Below, one piece after another: positions 54,546-64,000 of a stretch of 64,000 nucleotides of DNA. The notes under the pieces are model-generated. The model was not told the origin of the DNA. It made no database searches and worked only from the letters and a program-made list of their open reading frames with translations. The translations under genes and the position numbers were made by a program. The DNA is from Variovorax saccharolyticus (GTDB lineage Bacteria > Pseudomonadota > Gammaproteobacteria > Burkholderiales > Burkholderiaceae_C), in assembly GCF_030316765.1 (NCBI RefSeq), contig NZ_JASZYT010000004.1, positions 455,746 to 519,745 on the forward strand, written 5' to 3'. Every line of letters begins with the position of its first letter. The stretch's first letter is position 1.

Positions 54546-56237
54546 CTACTTCTTTTCGCCCGTGACGGAAAGCGCCTGCGTCAGCGCTTCGTTGGCGCGC
54601 CGCCCGGCCCCCGCATCGCCGCGCTCCGCCAGCAGCTGCGAAACCTGGCGCAGTTGCTCGGCCGTCAGGCCGACCCGCATGCTCGCCGCCATGTGGGAAC
54701 GGAGTTGCGCTTCCACGCCGGGGGTCGCAGCCAGCGCGCCGACGGTGGCCAGTTCGCGACTTTGCCAATCGAGGTTGTCGCGCTCGAAGATGTCGCCGAA
54801 CAGATGGGTCTGCAAGTACTGGTTGATGAGCGGCGCGAAATCGAACACCGGGCCTTGGACGGGCGCGCCCGAGATCCGCGTCTGGTTGGCCGTGCCCGCC
54901 GCGCGCAGTGCGTCGCCGGCAGGAATGGCTCGGCTGGGCTCTTGGCCCGGGGCATCCCGCAGGCCGCGCGCCTTGCGCGCTTCTGTCAGTTTCATCAGCT
55001 CGCCCAGCGCGTTGAGGCTGCGCGGAAAGCCCACGTAGGCGTACAGCTGCACCAGGATCTCCTTCGCCTCGCCGACGCTCAGTCCCGCGTCCAGGCCTTG
55101 GTCCAAGGCCTCGCCGAGCCTGGGCATGTCGCTCGCGGCCATCGAGGAAGCGATCAGCGGAATGGCCTGCTGCTTCGCAGAGAGCCTGTCCGGTGCGGCC
55201 TTGGCGAGGAAGGCGGACATCAGGTCGGCGATCGCCACGTTGTTGGTATCGGAGAACGGAAAGTGCGTGTTGCCGCGAATCCCGATTTCGGGAAGATGGA
55301 CCAGGGTGGCGTCGCCGCCATGCCGATTGATGGCCTCGGTCCAGAGCCTGGCCATGGCCAGACGCACCCGCCAGTTGTCCTCTCCGAGGTTCTTCGACGG
55401 GGCGCTGGGAATGTTGTCGCCGTAGTAGACGACGATCGGGATGCGCGTCAGCTTCAGGAACTCCGCGGCCGGTACTGCGACGCCCTCCAGCGTGCCCGTG
55501 GCGCTCGGCATCGGGGGCGGCAGTTCGCCGTTCGGGAACACGAAGCCGCTTCCGGGTTCGTAGGCGACGACGGCGCGTACGTTGGGGCTTTTCATCGCGG
55601 CAAGCCATCCCGGACCGCCGCCCTGGGAGTGCGTCACCAGAACCCCGGGCCCGATCTTGCGGAACAGCGCGGCCGCCGCATCCGAGCTCAGCTCGGTGTC
55701 GAAGGGCCCCGTATTGGGGGTCATCTGGCGGAAGTACTGGTCGAGCGCAGCCGGGTCGCGGGAGAACTGGACCCCCGGATGAAAGTCGGGCCAGTTGCCG
55801 AGGCGGAAGATGTTGAACAGCAGTTGTTCATCGCGCACCGGTGTCACGGAGGCGGCTTCGGTGCTGCGGCCGGCCTTCCCTCGCCTGGGCTGGTCCATGA
55901 GGTAGACGCTGTGGCCGCGCCGCAGGAACAGGTTCTGGAAGCCCTCCCGGCCATCGGGTGTGGTCTCCCAGGTCCTGGAAGACTGGCCCGCACCGTGCCA
56001 GAAGACCAGCGGCAGCTTGCGGGCGCCGGCAGGCACCTGGTAGGACACGTAGGCGTGGTCGCCGTGGAAGGTCTTGCCGTCAGGGTCCGTGAGCGTTCGT
56101 CCGCCCACGGCGAAGCTGCCTTGTTCCTGGATGACCAGCGGAGCGCGGCTCGAGATCGGCTCGCTCGTCGCGCAGGCGGTGCAAAGAATGGCCACTGCCA
56201 TCGGCAGCAGGGCGTGCTTGAGCGTCCCGGGATTCAT
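54546..56237 (-). CDS. Exported alpha/beta-hydrolase fused to carboxymuconolactone decarboxylase-like repeats
   Basis: This 563-residue protein has an N-terminal export signal (LLPMAVAILCTACATSEP), possibly a lipoprotein signal although the lipobox is weak. Residues about 60-340 form an alpha/beta-hydrolase with PLVFWHGAGQSSRTWE and the nucleophile elbow VTHSQGGGPG near residue 202. Residues about 370-560 carry two helical repeats like carboxymuconolactone decarboxylase proteins (AGLSVGEAKEILVQLYAYVG; ELATVGALAATPGVEAQLRS). The two halves are usually separate proteins. It is the last gene of the molybdenum hydroxylase operon, 43 bases after the cupin gene. It could hydrolyse a lactone or ester formed in the same periplasmic pathway. 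Confidence 0.82.
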   Translation of the reverse strand: MNPGTLKHALLPMAVAILCTACATSEPISSRAPLVIQEQGSFAVGGRTLTDPDGKTFHGDHAYVSYQVPAGARKLPLVFWHGAGQSSRTWETTPDGREGFQNLFLRRGHSVYLMDQPRRGKAGRSTEAASVTPVRDEQLLFNIFRLGNWPDFHPGVQFSRDPAALDQYFRQMTPNTGPFDTELSSDAAAALFRKIGPGVLVTHSQGGGPGWLAAMKSPNVRAVVAYEPGSGFVFPNGELPPPMPSATGTLEGVAVPAAEFLKLTRIPIVVYYGDNIPSAPSKNLGEDNWRVRLAMARLWTEAINRHGGDATLVHLPEIGIRGNTHFPFSDTNNVAIADLMSAFLAKAAPDRLSAKQQAIPLIASSMAASDMPRLGEALDQGLDAGLSVGEAKEILVQLYAYVGFPRSLNALGELMKLTEARKARGLRDAPGQEPSRAIPAGDALRAAGTANQTRISGAPVQGPVFDFAPLINQYLQTHLFGDIFERDNLDWQSRELATVGALAATPGVEAQLRSHMAASMRVGLTAEQLRQVSQLLAERGDAGAGRRANEALTQALSVTGEKK

Positions 56238-56280
56238 GCGATGCGATGGCGCGTCGAGGCCGTGGTCTTGTCTTCCGCCC

Positions 56281-56757
56281 TCATGGCTCGATCCTGTACT
56301 GGGTATCGCTGACCTTTTCGACCCAGTCGACAGCCTTGCCGTCCCACAGTTCGGTGATGGCGATGTGGGTCATGGCGGTGGTCGGCGCCGCGCCGTGCCA
56401 GTGCTTCTGGCCCGGCGGTATCCAGACGACGTCGCCGGCCTGGATCTGCTGCACCGGATCGCCCCAGCGCTGCACCCGGCCGACGCCCGCGGTGACGACC
56501 AGCGTCTGGCCCATCGGATGGGTATGCCACGCCGTGCGTGCACCAGGCTCGAAGGTCACATAGGAGCCGGTGGCGCGCGTCGGCCCGTTGGGCTTCGGGA
56601 ACAGGGGGTCGACACGGACGGCTCCGGAGAAGGACTCCACCGGCCCCTTGTACGAAGCTTGGGATCCGGCGCGTGCGATCTGGAGGCTGCCCTCCGACTG
56701 CCCGAAGGCAGAGGCAGCCATGGAGAAGGAGATGGCTGTCATGGCCAGGGATTTCAT
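56281..56757 (-). CDS. Exported cupin-domain protein
   Basis: This 158-residue small beta-barrel protein has a signal peptide ([20 protein letters not shown]) and a single cupin domain with the metal-binding motif pair: [18 protein letters not shown] and [15 protein letters not shown]. Such proteins occur beside carboxymuconolactone decarboxylase-like and quinone- or lactone-handling enzymes. It begins 18 bases after the molybdenum subunit gene stops, so it is co-transcribed. The activity is unknown; a metal-dependent isomerase or lactonase is possible. Confidence 0.88.
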   Translation of the reverse strand: MKSLAMTAISFSMAASAFGQSEGSLQIARAGSQASYKGPVESFSGAVRVDPLFPKPNGPTRATGSYVTFEPGARTAWHTHPMGQTLVVTAGVGRVQRWGDPVQQIQAGDVVWIPPGQKHWHGAAPTTAMTHIAITELWDGKAVDWVEKVSDTQYRIEP

Positions 56758-56774
56758 GGGCTTTCTTCGCGGGT

Positions 56775-58967
56775 TCAGGAATCGATGGGCGGCATCCGCC
56801 CCAACAGCTTGTCGAGCGTGATCGGGTAGTCGCGCACGCGCACGCCGGTCGCGTTGTAGACCGCATTGGCGATCGCTGCGCCCACGCCGCAAAGGCCCAG
56901 TTCGCCAACCCCCTTGGCCTTCATCGGCGACGACATGGCGTCCGTCTCGTCCAGGAAGATCACCTCCTGATGCGGGATGTCGGCATGCACGGGCACCTCG
57001 TAGCCCGCCAGGTCGTGGTTGACGAAGAAGCCCAGGCGCTTGTCCACCGCGAGCTCTTCCATCAGGGCGCCTCCCACACCCATGGTCATGGCGCCGATGA
57101 CCTGGCTGCGTGCCGACTTCGGATTCAGGATGCGGCCCGACGCGCACACCGCGAGCATGCGACGCACCCGGACTTCGGCGGTGTACGCGTCGACCGCGAC
57201 CTCGACGAAGTGGGCGCCAAAGGTCGATTGCTGATAGAGCTTGCTCAGCTCGGCGAACTCGATCGTGTCTTCGACGACGAGTCCGTCTGCCCCGGCCACC
57301 TCCGAGAGCGGCAGGCTGCGGCCGCCACCCCGCACCATGCCGTCCGCGAAGCTCGCGTCGGCCGGCAGGCCTGCGCGCTGCACCACCGCCTCGCGCAGCT
57401 TCACGCACGCCGCGTAGACGCCCGCGGTCGAGCAGTTGGCGCCCCACTGCCCGCCAGAACCTGCCGACACCGGAAAGGAGGAGTCTCCCAGGCGCACCAC
57501 GACGCGCTCGAGCGGAACCCCCATCATCTCCGCAGCAGTCTGCGCGATGATGGTGTAGCTGCCGGTTCCGATGTCGGTCATGTCGGTTTCGACCGTGACC
57601 ACGCCGCGCGGGTCCAGCCGCGCGCGCGCGCCTGACTTGGTGACCAGGTTGTTGCGAAAGCCCACTGCGGTGCCGATGCCCAGCCAGTGGCGGCCCTCGC
57701 GCCGCAGCGCGGGCCTGGCGCTGCGCTGCGACCATCCGAAGGCCTTCGCACCGGTGCGCATGCACTCGATGAGCCGACGCTCGGAGAAGCGGCGTGACGG
57801 ATTGGCGGGATCGACCTGCGTGTCGTTCAGCACACGGAATTCGATCGGATCGATGCCCAGGCGCTCGGCCATTTCGTCCATGGCGATTTCCAGCGCCATC
57901 AGCCCCGGCGCCTCGCCGGGCGCGCGCATGGCATTGCCCTCGGGCAGGTCCAGGACCGCCAGCCGCGTGCCGGTCAGGCGATGCGCCGCCGCGTACAGGA
58001 ACTGCGTCTGCTGGACCGCGTTCTCGGGCTTGCCGTTGACCAGGTTGCCGGACCAGCTCTCGTGGCCGATGGCCGTCAGCCTGCCGTCCTTGGCCGCGCC
58101 GAGGCGTATGCGCTGGATCGTCGCCGGCCGGTGGACGGTGTTGTTGGCGACGATGGGCCGTTGCAGAGCCACCTTGACCGGGCGCCGCGCGATGCGCGCG
58201 CCGATGGCAGCGAGCACGGTGTCGGCGCGCAGGAACAGCTTGGCGCCGAAGCCGCCCCCGATGTAGGGCGACATGAGATGGATGCTGTCCTTGGGGATGC
58301 CCAGGGTCGCTGCCAGATCGGTGGTCGTCCAGTCGATCATCTGATTGGAGGTCCAGACGCTGAGCTTGTCGCCGCGCCAGGCCGCCGTGGTCGCATGAGG
58401 CTCCATCATCGCGTGCGATTGGTCCGGTGTGGAGTAGGTCTGGTCGAGCCGCACTTCGGCGCCTGCGAAGGCGCTGGCGAAGTCGCCGACCTTGTTGTCG
58501 CGGTCGACGGTCTTCTTGCCCGATGATCTTTCTGCAGCCAGATCGAAGGCGCCCTCCGCAGCGACATAGCTCACCTCGAGCAGCTGCGCGGCAGCGCGCG
58601 CCTGCTCGAAGGTCTCGGCGACGACCAGGGCGATGGCCTGGTGGTAGTGCTCGACCAGCGGCCCGCCCAGCAGCCTGGCGGTGTTGAAGCTGCCTTTGCC
58701 GAGCTTGCCGGCATTCTCGGCAGTGACGATGGCGATGACGCCGGGGGCCGACTTCGCAAGTCTCTGGTCGATGGACGCGATGCGTCCCTTGGCGATGGCC
58801 GCGCCGAGCACATAGCCGTAGGCCGCGCCGGGTGCAGCGTCATGGCGTTCGTAGGCGTACGGGGCGGCACCCGAGGTCTTCATCGGGCCGTCGATCCGGT
58901 CGACGGGTTGGCCGATCACCTTGAGCTGGTCGATCGGATTGGCCGTGGCAGGGGAATCGAATCGCAT
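56775..58967 (-). CDS. Molybdopterin-binding subunit of a xanthine dehydrogenase-family hydroxylase
   Basis: This 730-residue protein is the large catalytic subunit, with the molybdopterin-binding segments [14 protein letters not shown] and [16 protein letters not shown] and the catalytic glutamate in [14 protein letters not shown] near the C-terminus. The order and size match periplasmic aldehyde oxidoreductase PaoC. It hydroxylates aldehydes or N-heteroaromatics with water as oxygen donor. It has no signal of its own and is probably co-exported with the Tat-signal subunit encoded two genes upstream. It follows the FAD subunit gene by three bases. Confidence 0.95.
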   Translation of the reverse strand: MRFDSPATANPIDQLKVIGQPVDRIDGPMKTSGAAPYAYERHDAAPGAAYGYVLGAAIAKGRIASIDQRLAKSAPGVIAIVTAENAGKLGKGSFNTARLLGGPLVEHYHQAIALVVAETFEQARAAAQLLEVSYVAAEGAFDLAAERSSGKKTVDRDNKVGDFASAFAGAEVRLDQTYSTPDQSHAMMEPHATTAAWRGDKLSVWTSNQMIDWTTTDLAATLGIPKDSIHLMSPYIGGGFGAKLFLRADTVLAAIGARIARRPVKVALQRPIVANNTVHRPATIQRIRLGAAKDGRLTAIGHESWSGNLVNGKPENAVQQTQFLYAAAHRLTGTRLAVLDLPEGNAMRAPGEAPGLMALEIAMDEMAERLGIDPIEFRVLNDTQVDPANPSRRFSERRLIECMRTGAKAFGWSQRSARPALRREGRHWLGIGTAVGFRNNLVTKSGARARLDPRGVVTVETDMTDIGTGSYTIIAQTAAEMMGVPLERVVVRLGDSSFPVSAGSGGQWGANCSTAGVYAACVKLREAVVQRAGLPADASFADGMVRGGGRSLPLSEVAGADGLVVEDTIEFAELSKLYQQSTFGAHFVEVAVDAYTAEVRVRRMLAVCASGRILNPKSARSQVIGAMTMGVGGALMEELAVDKRLGFFVNHDLAGYEVPVHADIPHQEVIFLDETDAMSSPMKAKGVGELGLCGVGAAIANAVYNATGVRVRDYPITLDKLLGRMPPIDS

Positions 58968-58970
58968 CGT

Positions 58971-59921
58971 TCAGCTCCTTGCTTCGTTCAGCACGGCGTC
59001 GAGCGTGCGTTCGACCAGCGTGAGCTTGAAGGCATTGTGTTCGGTCGGCCTGGCACCGGCGAGCAGCAGCTCGGTGGCCGCCTTCGCACCACGCGGCAGC
59101 GCGGCATCTGCGGCCTCGACGCGCCACGGTTTCGGCGCGACGCCACCCAGCGCCACGCGGCCCGAGCCATCCGGTTGAACGATCGCCGCCACCGAGATCA
59201 GCGCGAAGGCATAGGAGGCGCGATCTCGCACCTTGTGATAGACCTGCTTGCCGCCGACTGGGCGGGGCAGCGTCACCGCCGTGACGAGCTCGCCTGGCAC
59301 GAGGGCGGTCTCGATGTGCGGCGTGGCGCCGGGGAGCCGGTGGAAATCCGCGATGGCGATGGCACGTCGCGCACCGCCGGGGCGCATCGTTTCGACCGTG
59401 GCGTCGAGGGCTCGCATGGCGACCGCCATGTCGCTCGGGTGCGTCGCGATGCACGCATCGCTGGTTCCGATCACCGCGTGCTGCCTGCCGACGCCGCCGA
59501 TCGCCGAGCAGCCGCTGCCCGGTTGGCGCTTGTTGCAGGCCTGGTTGGTGTCGTAGAAATAAGGACAACGCGTGCGCTGGAGCAGGTTGCCGGCCGTCGT
59601 CGCCTTGTTGCGCAACTGGCCCGAGGCGCCCGCGAGGAGGGCGCGCGACAGCAGTCCGTAGTCGCGCCGAACGCGATCATGCGCGGCCAGGTCGGTGTTG
59701 CGCACCAGCGCGCCGATGCGCAGGCCGCCGTCCGGCAGGGCTTCGATCCGATCGAGGCCGAGGCGGTTGACGTCGATCAGCTGCGTGGGCGTCTCGATCT
59801 CCAGCTTCATGAGGTCGAGCAGGTTGGTGCCGCCGGCGATGAAGCGCGCGCCCGGCGTGCGGGCGGCCGCTGCCACCGCCTGCGCGGGCGTGGTGGCGCG
59901 TTCGTAGCTGAATGCCTTCAT
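58971..59921 (-). CDS. FAD-binding subunit of the molybdenum hydroxylase
   Basis: This 316-residue protein starts [20 protein letters not shown] and carries the FAD-binding signature [15 protein letters not shown] and the second glycine-rich segment [19 protein letters not shown]. Between them and the next segment it has four cysteines ([22 protein letters not shown]) of the type that binds an extra 4Fe-4S cluster in PaoB-like proteins. Its start overlaps the stop of the 2Fe-2S subunit gene by four bases. It should pass electrons from molybdenum to an external acceptor through FAD. Confidence 0.94.
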   Translation of the reverse strand: MKAFSYERATTPAQAVAAAARTPGARFIAGGTNLLDLMKLEIETPTQLIDVNRLGLDRIEALPDGGLRIGALVRNTDLAAHDRVRRDYGLLSRALLAGASGQLRNKATTAGNLLQRTRCPYFYDTNQACNKRQPGSGCSAIGGVGRQHAVIGTSDACIATHPSDMAVAMRALDATVETMRPGGARRAIAIADFHRLPGATPHIETALVPGELVTAVTLPRPVGGKQVYHKVRDRASYAFALISVAAIVQPDGSGRVALGGVAPKPWRVEAADAALPRGAKAATELLLAGARPTEHNAFKLTLVERTLDAVLNEARS

Positions 59922-60559
59922 GCCTTGATCCCCGCGACTTCGGTGATCGCCTCGACGATGTTGCTGTAGGCGCCGCAGCGGCAGAGGTTGCCGCTCATGC
60001 GCTCGCGCAGCTCGGCTGCGGACAGCAGCGGTCGGGCCCCGAGGTCGCCGCTCACATGGCTGGGGATGCCTTGCTCGATTTCCTGCAGGACGCCGACAGC
60101 CGAGCAGATCTGCCCGGGCGTGCAGTAGCCGCACTGGTAGCCGTCGTGCTTGACGAAGGCGGCCTGCATCGGATGCAGCTTGCCGGGCTGGCCGAGGCCT
60201 TCGATCGTGGTCACCCTGGCGCCTTCGTGCATCGCGGCGAGCGTGAGGCAGGAATTGATGCGTCGATCGTCCACCATGACCGTGCAGGCGCCGCACTGCC
60301 CGTGGTCGCAACCCTTCTTGGTGCCGGTCAGGTGCAGGTGCTCCCTCAACGCGTCCAGCAGCGTCGTGCGGGTGTCGAGCACCAGGCGCTGCGTCTTGCC
60401 GTTGACGCTCATCGTCACCGGCAGGGACGTCGAGCCGCCGGGGGCCGGCGCAGGCGCCGCCGCGGCCGCCTGGCCGGCCAGCGCCGGCACCGAGGCGGTC
60501 GCGGCGCCCGCCTTCAGCAGGCTTCGTCGGGAAAGGGTGAACTTGTCGGGGCTTTTCAT
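59918..60559 (-). CDS. 2Fe-2S subunit of the molybdenum hydroxylase, with Tat signal
   Basis: This 213-residue protein has a twin-arginine signal ([20 protein letters not shown]) and two 2Fe-2S domains: a plant-ferredoxin-like one ([20 protein letters not shown]) and a helical one ([24 protein letters not shown]). It carries the complex across the membrane by the Tat pathway and relays electrons between the Mo and FAD sites. It is the first gene of a five-gene leftward operon and diverges from a LysR regulator with 114 bases between starts. Confidence 0.95.
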   Translation of the reverse strand: MKSPDKFTLSRRSLLKAGAATASVPALAGQAAAAAPAPAPGGSTSLPVTMSVNGKTQRLVLDTRTTLLDALREHLHLTGTKKGCDHGQCGACTVMVDDRRINSCLTLAAMHEGARVTTIEGLGQPGKLHPMQAAFVKHDGYQCGYCTPGQICSAVGVLQEIEQGIPSHVSGDLGARPLLSAAELRERMSGNLCRCGAYSNIVEAITEVAGIKA

Positions 60560-60673
60560 GGGGCATCCTTGCTTTGCCAGGGACTTTAGGAGGCGGGCCC
60601 ATCCCGCGCTAGACCATCCAACCTTGAAGGACTCGCAAGCTGCTGTTGATAATGCGGTCACATTGGGAGAGCC

Positions 60674-61651
60674 ATGCCGATCAACGAACTGCGTTCCATC
60701 GCCACCTTCGTGAAGACCGCCGAGCTGGGCAGCCTGCGGCAAGCCGCGACGGCCCAGGGCATGACGCCGCAGGCTGCCAGCCAGGCCCTGGCGCAGCTCG
60801 AGCGGCACCTGGGCGTGCGGCTGTTTCACCGGACGACGCGCAGCATGTCCCTGACCGACGCGGGCCGGCAGTTTCTCGAGGCGGCGAAGCCGGCGCTGAT
60901 GGGCATGCAGCAGGCACTGCGGATTGCGCGCCAATCCCAGGAAGACATCGCCGGGCCGTTGCGCATCGTGGGACCGCAATCGGTCTTCGGCGCGGTGATC
61001 TGGCCCCTGCTCGATGCCTTCTGCCGCCGCTATCCCCAAGTGCAGCCGGATGTGCATCTGGACGACCGCATCGGCAACTGGGTGGAGGATCGGGTCGATG
61101 TCGGGTTTCGCATCGGGCCATCTCCCGCGGAAGGCGTGATCGCTCGCAGGCTCTTCTCGCTGCAGCTCATCATCTGCGCGGCGCCGAGCTACCTGCGTCG
61201 GCACGGTGCGCCCGAGGGTCTGGAATCGCTGGCGGAACACCGATGCAGCGCGTTTCGAAGTTCCGGCACCGGACAGGTGCTGCCGTGGTTCGTCAAGGTG
61301 GGCGAGGTCCTGACCGAGCTCCAGGTGTTTCCGGCGTTGACGGTCAACGACGAGGGCCTGGAGACCGAAGCCGTACTGGCGGGCCACGCCATCGGATTGC
61401 TGACCGGCGTCGCGGCCGCTCCGCACATCCGCTCGGGCCGTCTGGTGCCGCTGCTGGTGGAGCACGTCGCGGACAAGTCGGGCGTCTTCGTCTACTACGG
61501 AAGCCGCGCGGCGCAGCCGGCGCGCGTGCGCGCATTCATCGACGTGGCGATCGAGCTGTTGGCCGACAACCCCGCCTTCGTATTGACGGCCGAGGAACTG
61601 AGGTCTGCCGAAGCCCAGGGACGCGAGGCCGCTCGCGGCAAGGATTCCTGA
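60674..61651 (+). CDS. LysR-family transcriptional regulator
   Basis: This 325-residue protein has the LysR winged helix (MPINELRSIATFVKTAELGS, AASQALAQLERHLGVRLFHR) and the type 2 periplasmic-binding-like effector domain (DIAGPLRIVGPQSVFGAVIW). It belongs to the AaeR/DmlR-like branch often encoded next to oxidoreductases. The divergent position next to the molybdenum hydroxylase operon makes it the likely regulator of that operon. The inducer is unknown. Confidence 0.93.
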   Translation: MPINELRSIATFVKTAELGSLRQAATAQGMTPQAASQALAQLERHLGVRLFHRTTRSMSLTDAGRQFLEAAKPALMGMQQALRIARQSQEDIAGPLRIVGPQSVFGAVIWPLLDAFCRRYPQVQPDVHLDDRIGNWVEDRVDVGFRIGPSPAEGVIARRLFSLQLIICAAPSYLRRHGAPEGLESLAEHRCSAFRSSGTGQVLPWFVKVGEVLTELQVFPALTVNDEGLETEAVLAGHAIGLLTGVAAAPHIRSGRLVPLLVEHVADKSGVFVYYGSRAAQPARVRAFIDVAIELLADNPAFVLTAEELRSAEAQGREAARGKDS

Positions 61652-61683
61652 GCGTCAGCCGGGCCGGTCCGGAGCAAGCCCGG

Positions 61684-63315
61684 TCAATCCTCGAACGAGC
61701 TCACTTTCACTGGAAGCACGGGTGCCACCCAACGGTAGCCTTCGCCGAGCGCGTTGCGGTCGGTGGCATCGCCGGTCCATCGGATGTTCAACAGGTCGGC
61801 CATCGTCCAGCCGGCCCAATCGGCGCGAAATGGGCGATCGCCGGTGCCCGCGCGGTAGGGCTCGGCAGCGCTGTTGCGCCAGATCACGGTCGGAATGCGG
61901 TAGCCCGAAGCCGTCGACGGACTGTGGCCCGCGTGGTTGCTGCCGTGCCCGACTTCCTGCCCGTGATCGGACAGGTACATCCATGCGCGATAGCCATCGG
62001 CACGACCGATCGTGCGCACCAGCTGCAGCGTCTCGGAAACGACGGAGTCATGGTAGAGCAGGGCGGCGTCGTATTCCTGCCGGAACCTGCGCACCCAGGC
62101 CGAACGCCCGCTCTTCTCGAGTCCTGCCTCGACGTCGTCGACCTGGTCGTCGAAGGGATTGGCGCCGGCCGGAAAGCGCAGGCCGTAGTGCGGGTGCGCG
62201 CCCATCAGGTGGACCACGATCAGCTTGCGCTCGGCCGGGTCTTCGAGGGCTTCCTGCACGCAATCGAGCAGTTCGCCATCCAGCGAGGCGCCGGCCCGGC
62301 CCGGCGTGCGGTTCACGATATCGACCACGTCGGCCAGCCGGGCATGCTGCTGCTCGATCGCGACATCGTCGTGGTTGCTCATCCACCAGACCTTGTAGCC
62401 GGCCGCCCGCGCGAGGGCCAGCACGTGCTGCGGCTCCTGTTCGGGCGGCAGTCCGAAGTTGAACATGTTGCGCAAGGACGGCACCGTGCTGGCATCGACC
62501 GACCAAGCATTGCGCAGGACCAGCATCTGGTCTCCCAGCTGCGCCTTGTGGGCCAGCAGCCGCGGCGTCGTCGCGCGCCGGTAGCCGTAGAGCGCCATGT
62601 TGTCGCGATTGATGCTGTCGGTGATCACCAGCACCAGGGTCGCGGGGCCTTCCTGCACCACGGCCGGCGCCGCGGCCGCGGCGCGGGCCAGGGCCGTGTC
62701 GCGCTGCTGCTGCTGGTCGGCCCAGCCCGCGCGAAGCGCCTGCACCGACTGGCTCCACTGGGACCAGAACAGCACCGGATGCAGGCGGCGCCAGGGCTTG
62801 CTGAGGTAGGCCACGGTGCTGACGAGCAGCGCCAGGCACAGCAAGGGTACGGCCCAGCGCGGCCAGGCCATGGCCTGCCGTGCACCCCGATGGGCGAAGC
62901 GGCCCAGGGCCAGGCCGGCGGCCAGCAGGGTGCCTGACCAGACCAGCATCGCGCGCCAATGCATCGACAGGTACTCGGCGCCTTCCCGGCTGTTGGTGTT
63001 GGCCGCCGCGGACTGGATCAGCGAGCTGTCGGGGGCAGCCTGGTAGCCGTCCAGCAGGTAGGCGCGAATCACGCCGTCGAGCGCGAAGCCCATGGCCCAG
63101 AGCCAGACCACGCAGGTCCGCACGCGGTGCGCGCGCGCACCGCGCACGGGCCATGCCAGCCAGATCAACGCCGGGCTGGCCAGCGCGAAGAGCTGCGCCA
63201 CGCGCCTGCCGTCGTGCCCCAGCGCGATCAGCATCAGCAGCGTGGCGCCCACGGCAGCGCAAGCCAGCAGCGTGCTGCGCTGCGCGGGCGACGAGGATTT
63301 TGCGGTCGCGGACAT
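61684..63315 (-). CDS. Phosphoethanolamine transferase-like membrane sulfatase-fold enzyme
   Basis: This 543-residue protein has an N-terminal membrane part (about residues 15-170, including LLACAAVGATLLMLIALGHD and WAVPLLCLALLVSTVAYLSK) and a C-terminal alkaline-phosphatase-like domain. The nucleophile region is VITDSINRDNMALYGY, where most EptA/CptA proteins have a threonine after glutamate; here serine follows aspartate. The metal site DHGQEVGHGSNHAGH is intact. It should transfer phosphoethanolamine or a related group to lipid A or another envelope glycan in the periplasm. It is convergent with the LysR gene and stands alone. Confidence 0.88.
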   Translation of the reverse strand: MSATAKSSSPAQRSTLLACAAVGATLLMLIALGHDGRRVAQLFALASPALIWLAWPVRGARAHRVRTCVVWLWAMGFALDGVIRAYLLDGYQAAPDSSLIQSAAANTNSREGAEYLSMHWRAMLVWSGTLLAAGLALGRFAHRGARQAMAWPRWAVPLLCLALLVSTVAYLSKPWRRLHPVLFWSQWSQSVQALRAGWADQQQQRDTALARAAAAAPAVVQEGPATLVLVITDSINRDNMALYGYRRATTPRLLAHKAQLGDQMLVLRNAWSVDASTVPSLRNMFNFGLPPEQEPQHVLALARAAGYKVWWMSNHDDVAIEQQHARLADVVDIVNRTPGRAGASLDGELLDCVQEALEDPAERKLIVVHLMGAHPHYGLRFPAGANPFDDQVDDVEAGLEKSGRSAWVRRFRQEYDAALLYHDSVVSETLQLVRTIGRADGYRAWMYLSDHGQEVGHGSNHAGHSPSTASGYRIPTVIWRNSAAEPYRAGTGDRPFRADWAGWTMADLLNIRWTGDATDRNALGEGYRWVAPVLPVKVSSFED

Positions 63316-63470
63316 GGGCGGGCCGGATTCTGACAGTGCCCGCGCCCAGGCCGCTGCAGTGCCCTCACGAGCCCTGGGGCATCTATACGCTGTCCGAAGC
63401 CCTGCGAACCGGCGCCATCCTTGGCGTCATCGAGGCCATCGCAGCGCTGGTCGGCTGGGCGCGCGCCCCG

Positions 63471-63815
63471 TCATCGGCCATGACTCAGGCCACGCCGCGC
63501 CAGGTGATCCCGCCAGGTGACGAGGCGACCGATCTCGCCGGAGGGAATGGTCTCGATCAGGCCATGCAACAGCTGCGCATAGCTCGCGAGCGTGAGCCGG
63601 ATCGTCATGCGGACCCGAGGCGCGTCGCTCTCCTGCGAGCCCCGGTCGCCGAGCAGCGGCTCGCAGCGCAACACGCCGGCATCGGCGCAGCGGGCGACGA
63701 TCTGTCGAAGGCTTCGCGCATCGCTGAGCGCGACCGCGACATCGAGGACATGGAACGGGGTCGTGTTCGATGTCCGAAGTTCACCGGAGTGCTCCCGGTA
63801 TGCGGCATAGGCCAC
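63471..63815 (-). CDS. Hypothetical protein (114 aa)
   Basis: This small soluble protein contains FHVLDVAVALSDARSLRQIV and a C-terminal helix pair (MTIRLTLASYAQLLHGLIET). It looks like a compact alpha/beta protein but I do not recognise the family. The only start available in the preserved region is a GTG at 63815; the frame stays open for about 29 further codons upstream without ATG, so the true 5' end is uncertain. Confidence 0.5.
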   Translation of the reverse strand: MAYAAYREHSGELRTSNTTPFHVLDVAVALSDARSLRQIVARCADAGVLRCEPLLGDRGSQESDAPRVRMTIRLTLASYAQLLHGLIETIPSGEIGRLVTWRDHLARRGLSHGR

Positions 63816-63888
63816 GTGGATTTCCTTGCAGTTGGGAAGATGAAAGCGGTCCGCAGGCCCGGCGATGCGCCAGGCCGTTGCGTTGTCT

Positions 63889-63999
63889 CTACAGCGTCTT
63901 GGTCAGCATCAGGATGAAGCGGGTCTTGTTGGGCGAGAAGGTGGTCTGGCCGAAGGTGACGCCGTTGATGTCCACGCCGGGGCTGGCGACCAGGTTGAA
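63889..63999 (-). CDS. C-terminal fragment of a further gene (continues outside window)
   Basis: An open frame enters from the right edge and ends at the TAG at 63889-63891. The 36 visible residues (including GVDINGVTFGQTTFSPNKTR) alternate short strands with turns and end FILMLTKTL, which looks like the end of a beta-rich, possibly outer-membrane or secreted, protein. Too little is present to name it. Confidence 0.5.
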   Translation of the reverse strand, partial: FNLVASPGVDINGVTFGQTTFSPNKTRFILMLTKTL

Positions 64000-64000
64000 G

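Overview
The window reads as chromosomal DNA of a high-GC betaproteobacterium, most likely Burkholderiales and probably close to Comamonadaceae. The signs are a Burkholderia-type porin, two Bug/TctC-type periplasmic receptors with no membrane partners beside them, many LysR and GntR catabolic regulators, and GC-rich codon use. No rRNA, tRNA, insertion sequence, integrase or CRISPR array was seen. Genes are tightly packed, and only one stretch longer than 300 bases has no gene (26598-27416).

Layout. 1-2550: end of a LysR regulator, a porin and a 70-residue unknown protein. 2584-9747: a leftward acyl-CoA catabolic operon (Bug receptor, NDP-forming acyl-CoA synthetase, two enoyl-CoA hydratase-family proteins, aldehyde dehydrogenase) with a divergent LysR regulator; the set resembles non-beta-oxidative degradation of an aromatic acid such as a hydroxycinnamate. 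9797-26597: a leftward run of six genes, read in the order giant 3615-residue RTX protein with two complete animal-type haem peroxidase domains, 117-residue protein, type I secretion ATPase, membrane-fusion protein, Tat-exported multicopper oxidase, Sco-type copper protein. This looks like a dedicated extracellular oxidation system and is the most striking locus here; Mn(II) or phenolic/lignin-like substrates are the obvious candidates.

27417-48524: a large catabolic island with two paralogous GntR regulators, two AMP-forming CoA ligases, a thiolase-fold/DUF35 pair, two carboxyltransferases of the 12S/PccB type, two biotin carriers of different size, a biotin carboxylase, two divergent proteins of the oxaloacetate decarboxylase alpha/transcarboxylase 5S type, a Bug receptor, and an unexpected pair of carbohydrate-active enzymes (GH63 and GH13). 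Its four transcription units start from two nearly identical divergent promoter regions about 12.1 kb apart. Each carries overlapping -35 boxes around a TTGTCAAC core that is also present upstream of the first GntR gene. This suggests one GntR-controlled regulon for CoA activation, biotin-dependent carboxylation and C-C cleavage of an organic acid that remains unknown.

48591-54499: a patatin-like lipoprotein, then an arsenic resistance operon (arsR, arsC, ACR3 efflux pump, arsH) with a palindromic operator over the arsR start, followed by a degenerate Rieske-like membrane protein, a small membrane protein and an ArsC-like protein that has lost its catalytic cysteines. 54546-61651: a leftward periplasmic molybdenum hydroxylase operon (2Fe-2S, FAD, Mo subunits) continuing into a cupin and an alpha/beta-hydrolase fused to carboxymuconolactone decarboxylase-like repeats, with a divergent LysR regulator. 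61684-64000: a membrane phosphoethanolamine transferase-like sulfatase-fold enzyme, a small unknown protein and the 3' end of a further leftward gene.

All calls come from reading translated sequence and motifs; no database search was possible. Functions of whole pathways are inferences.
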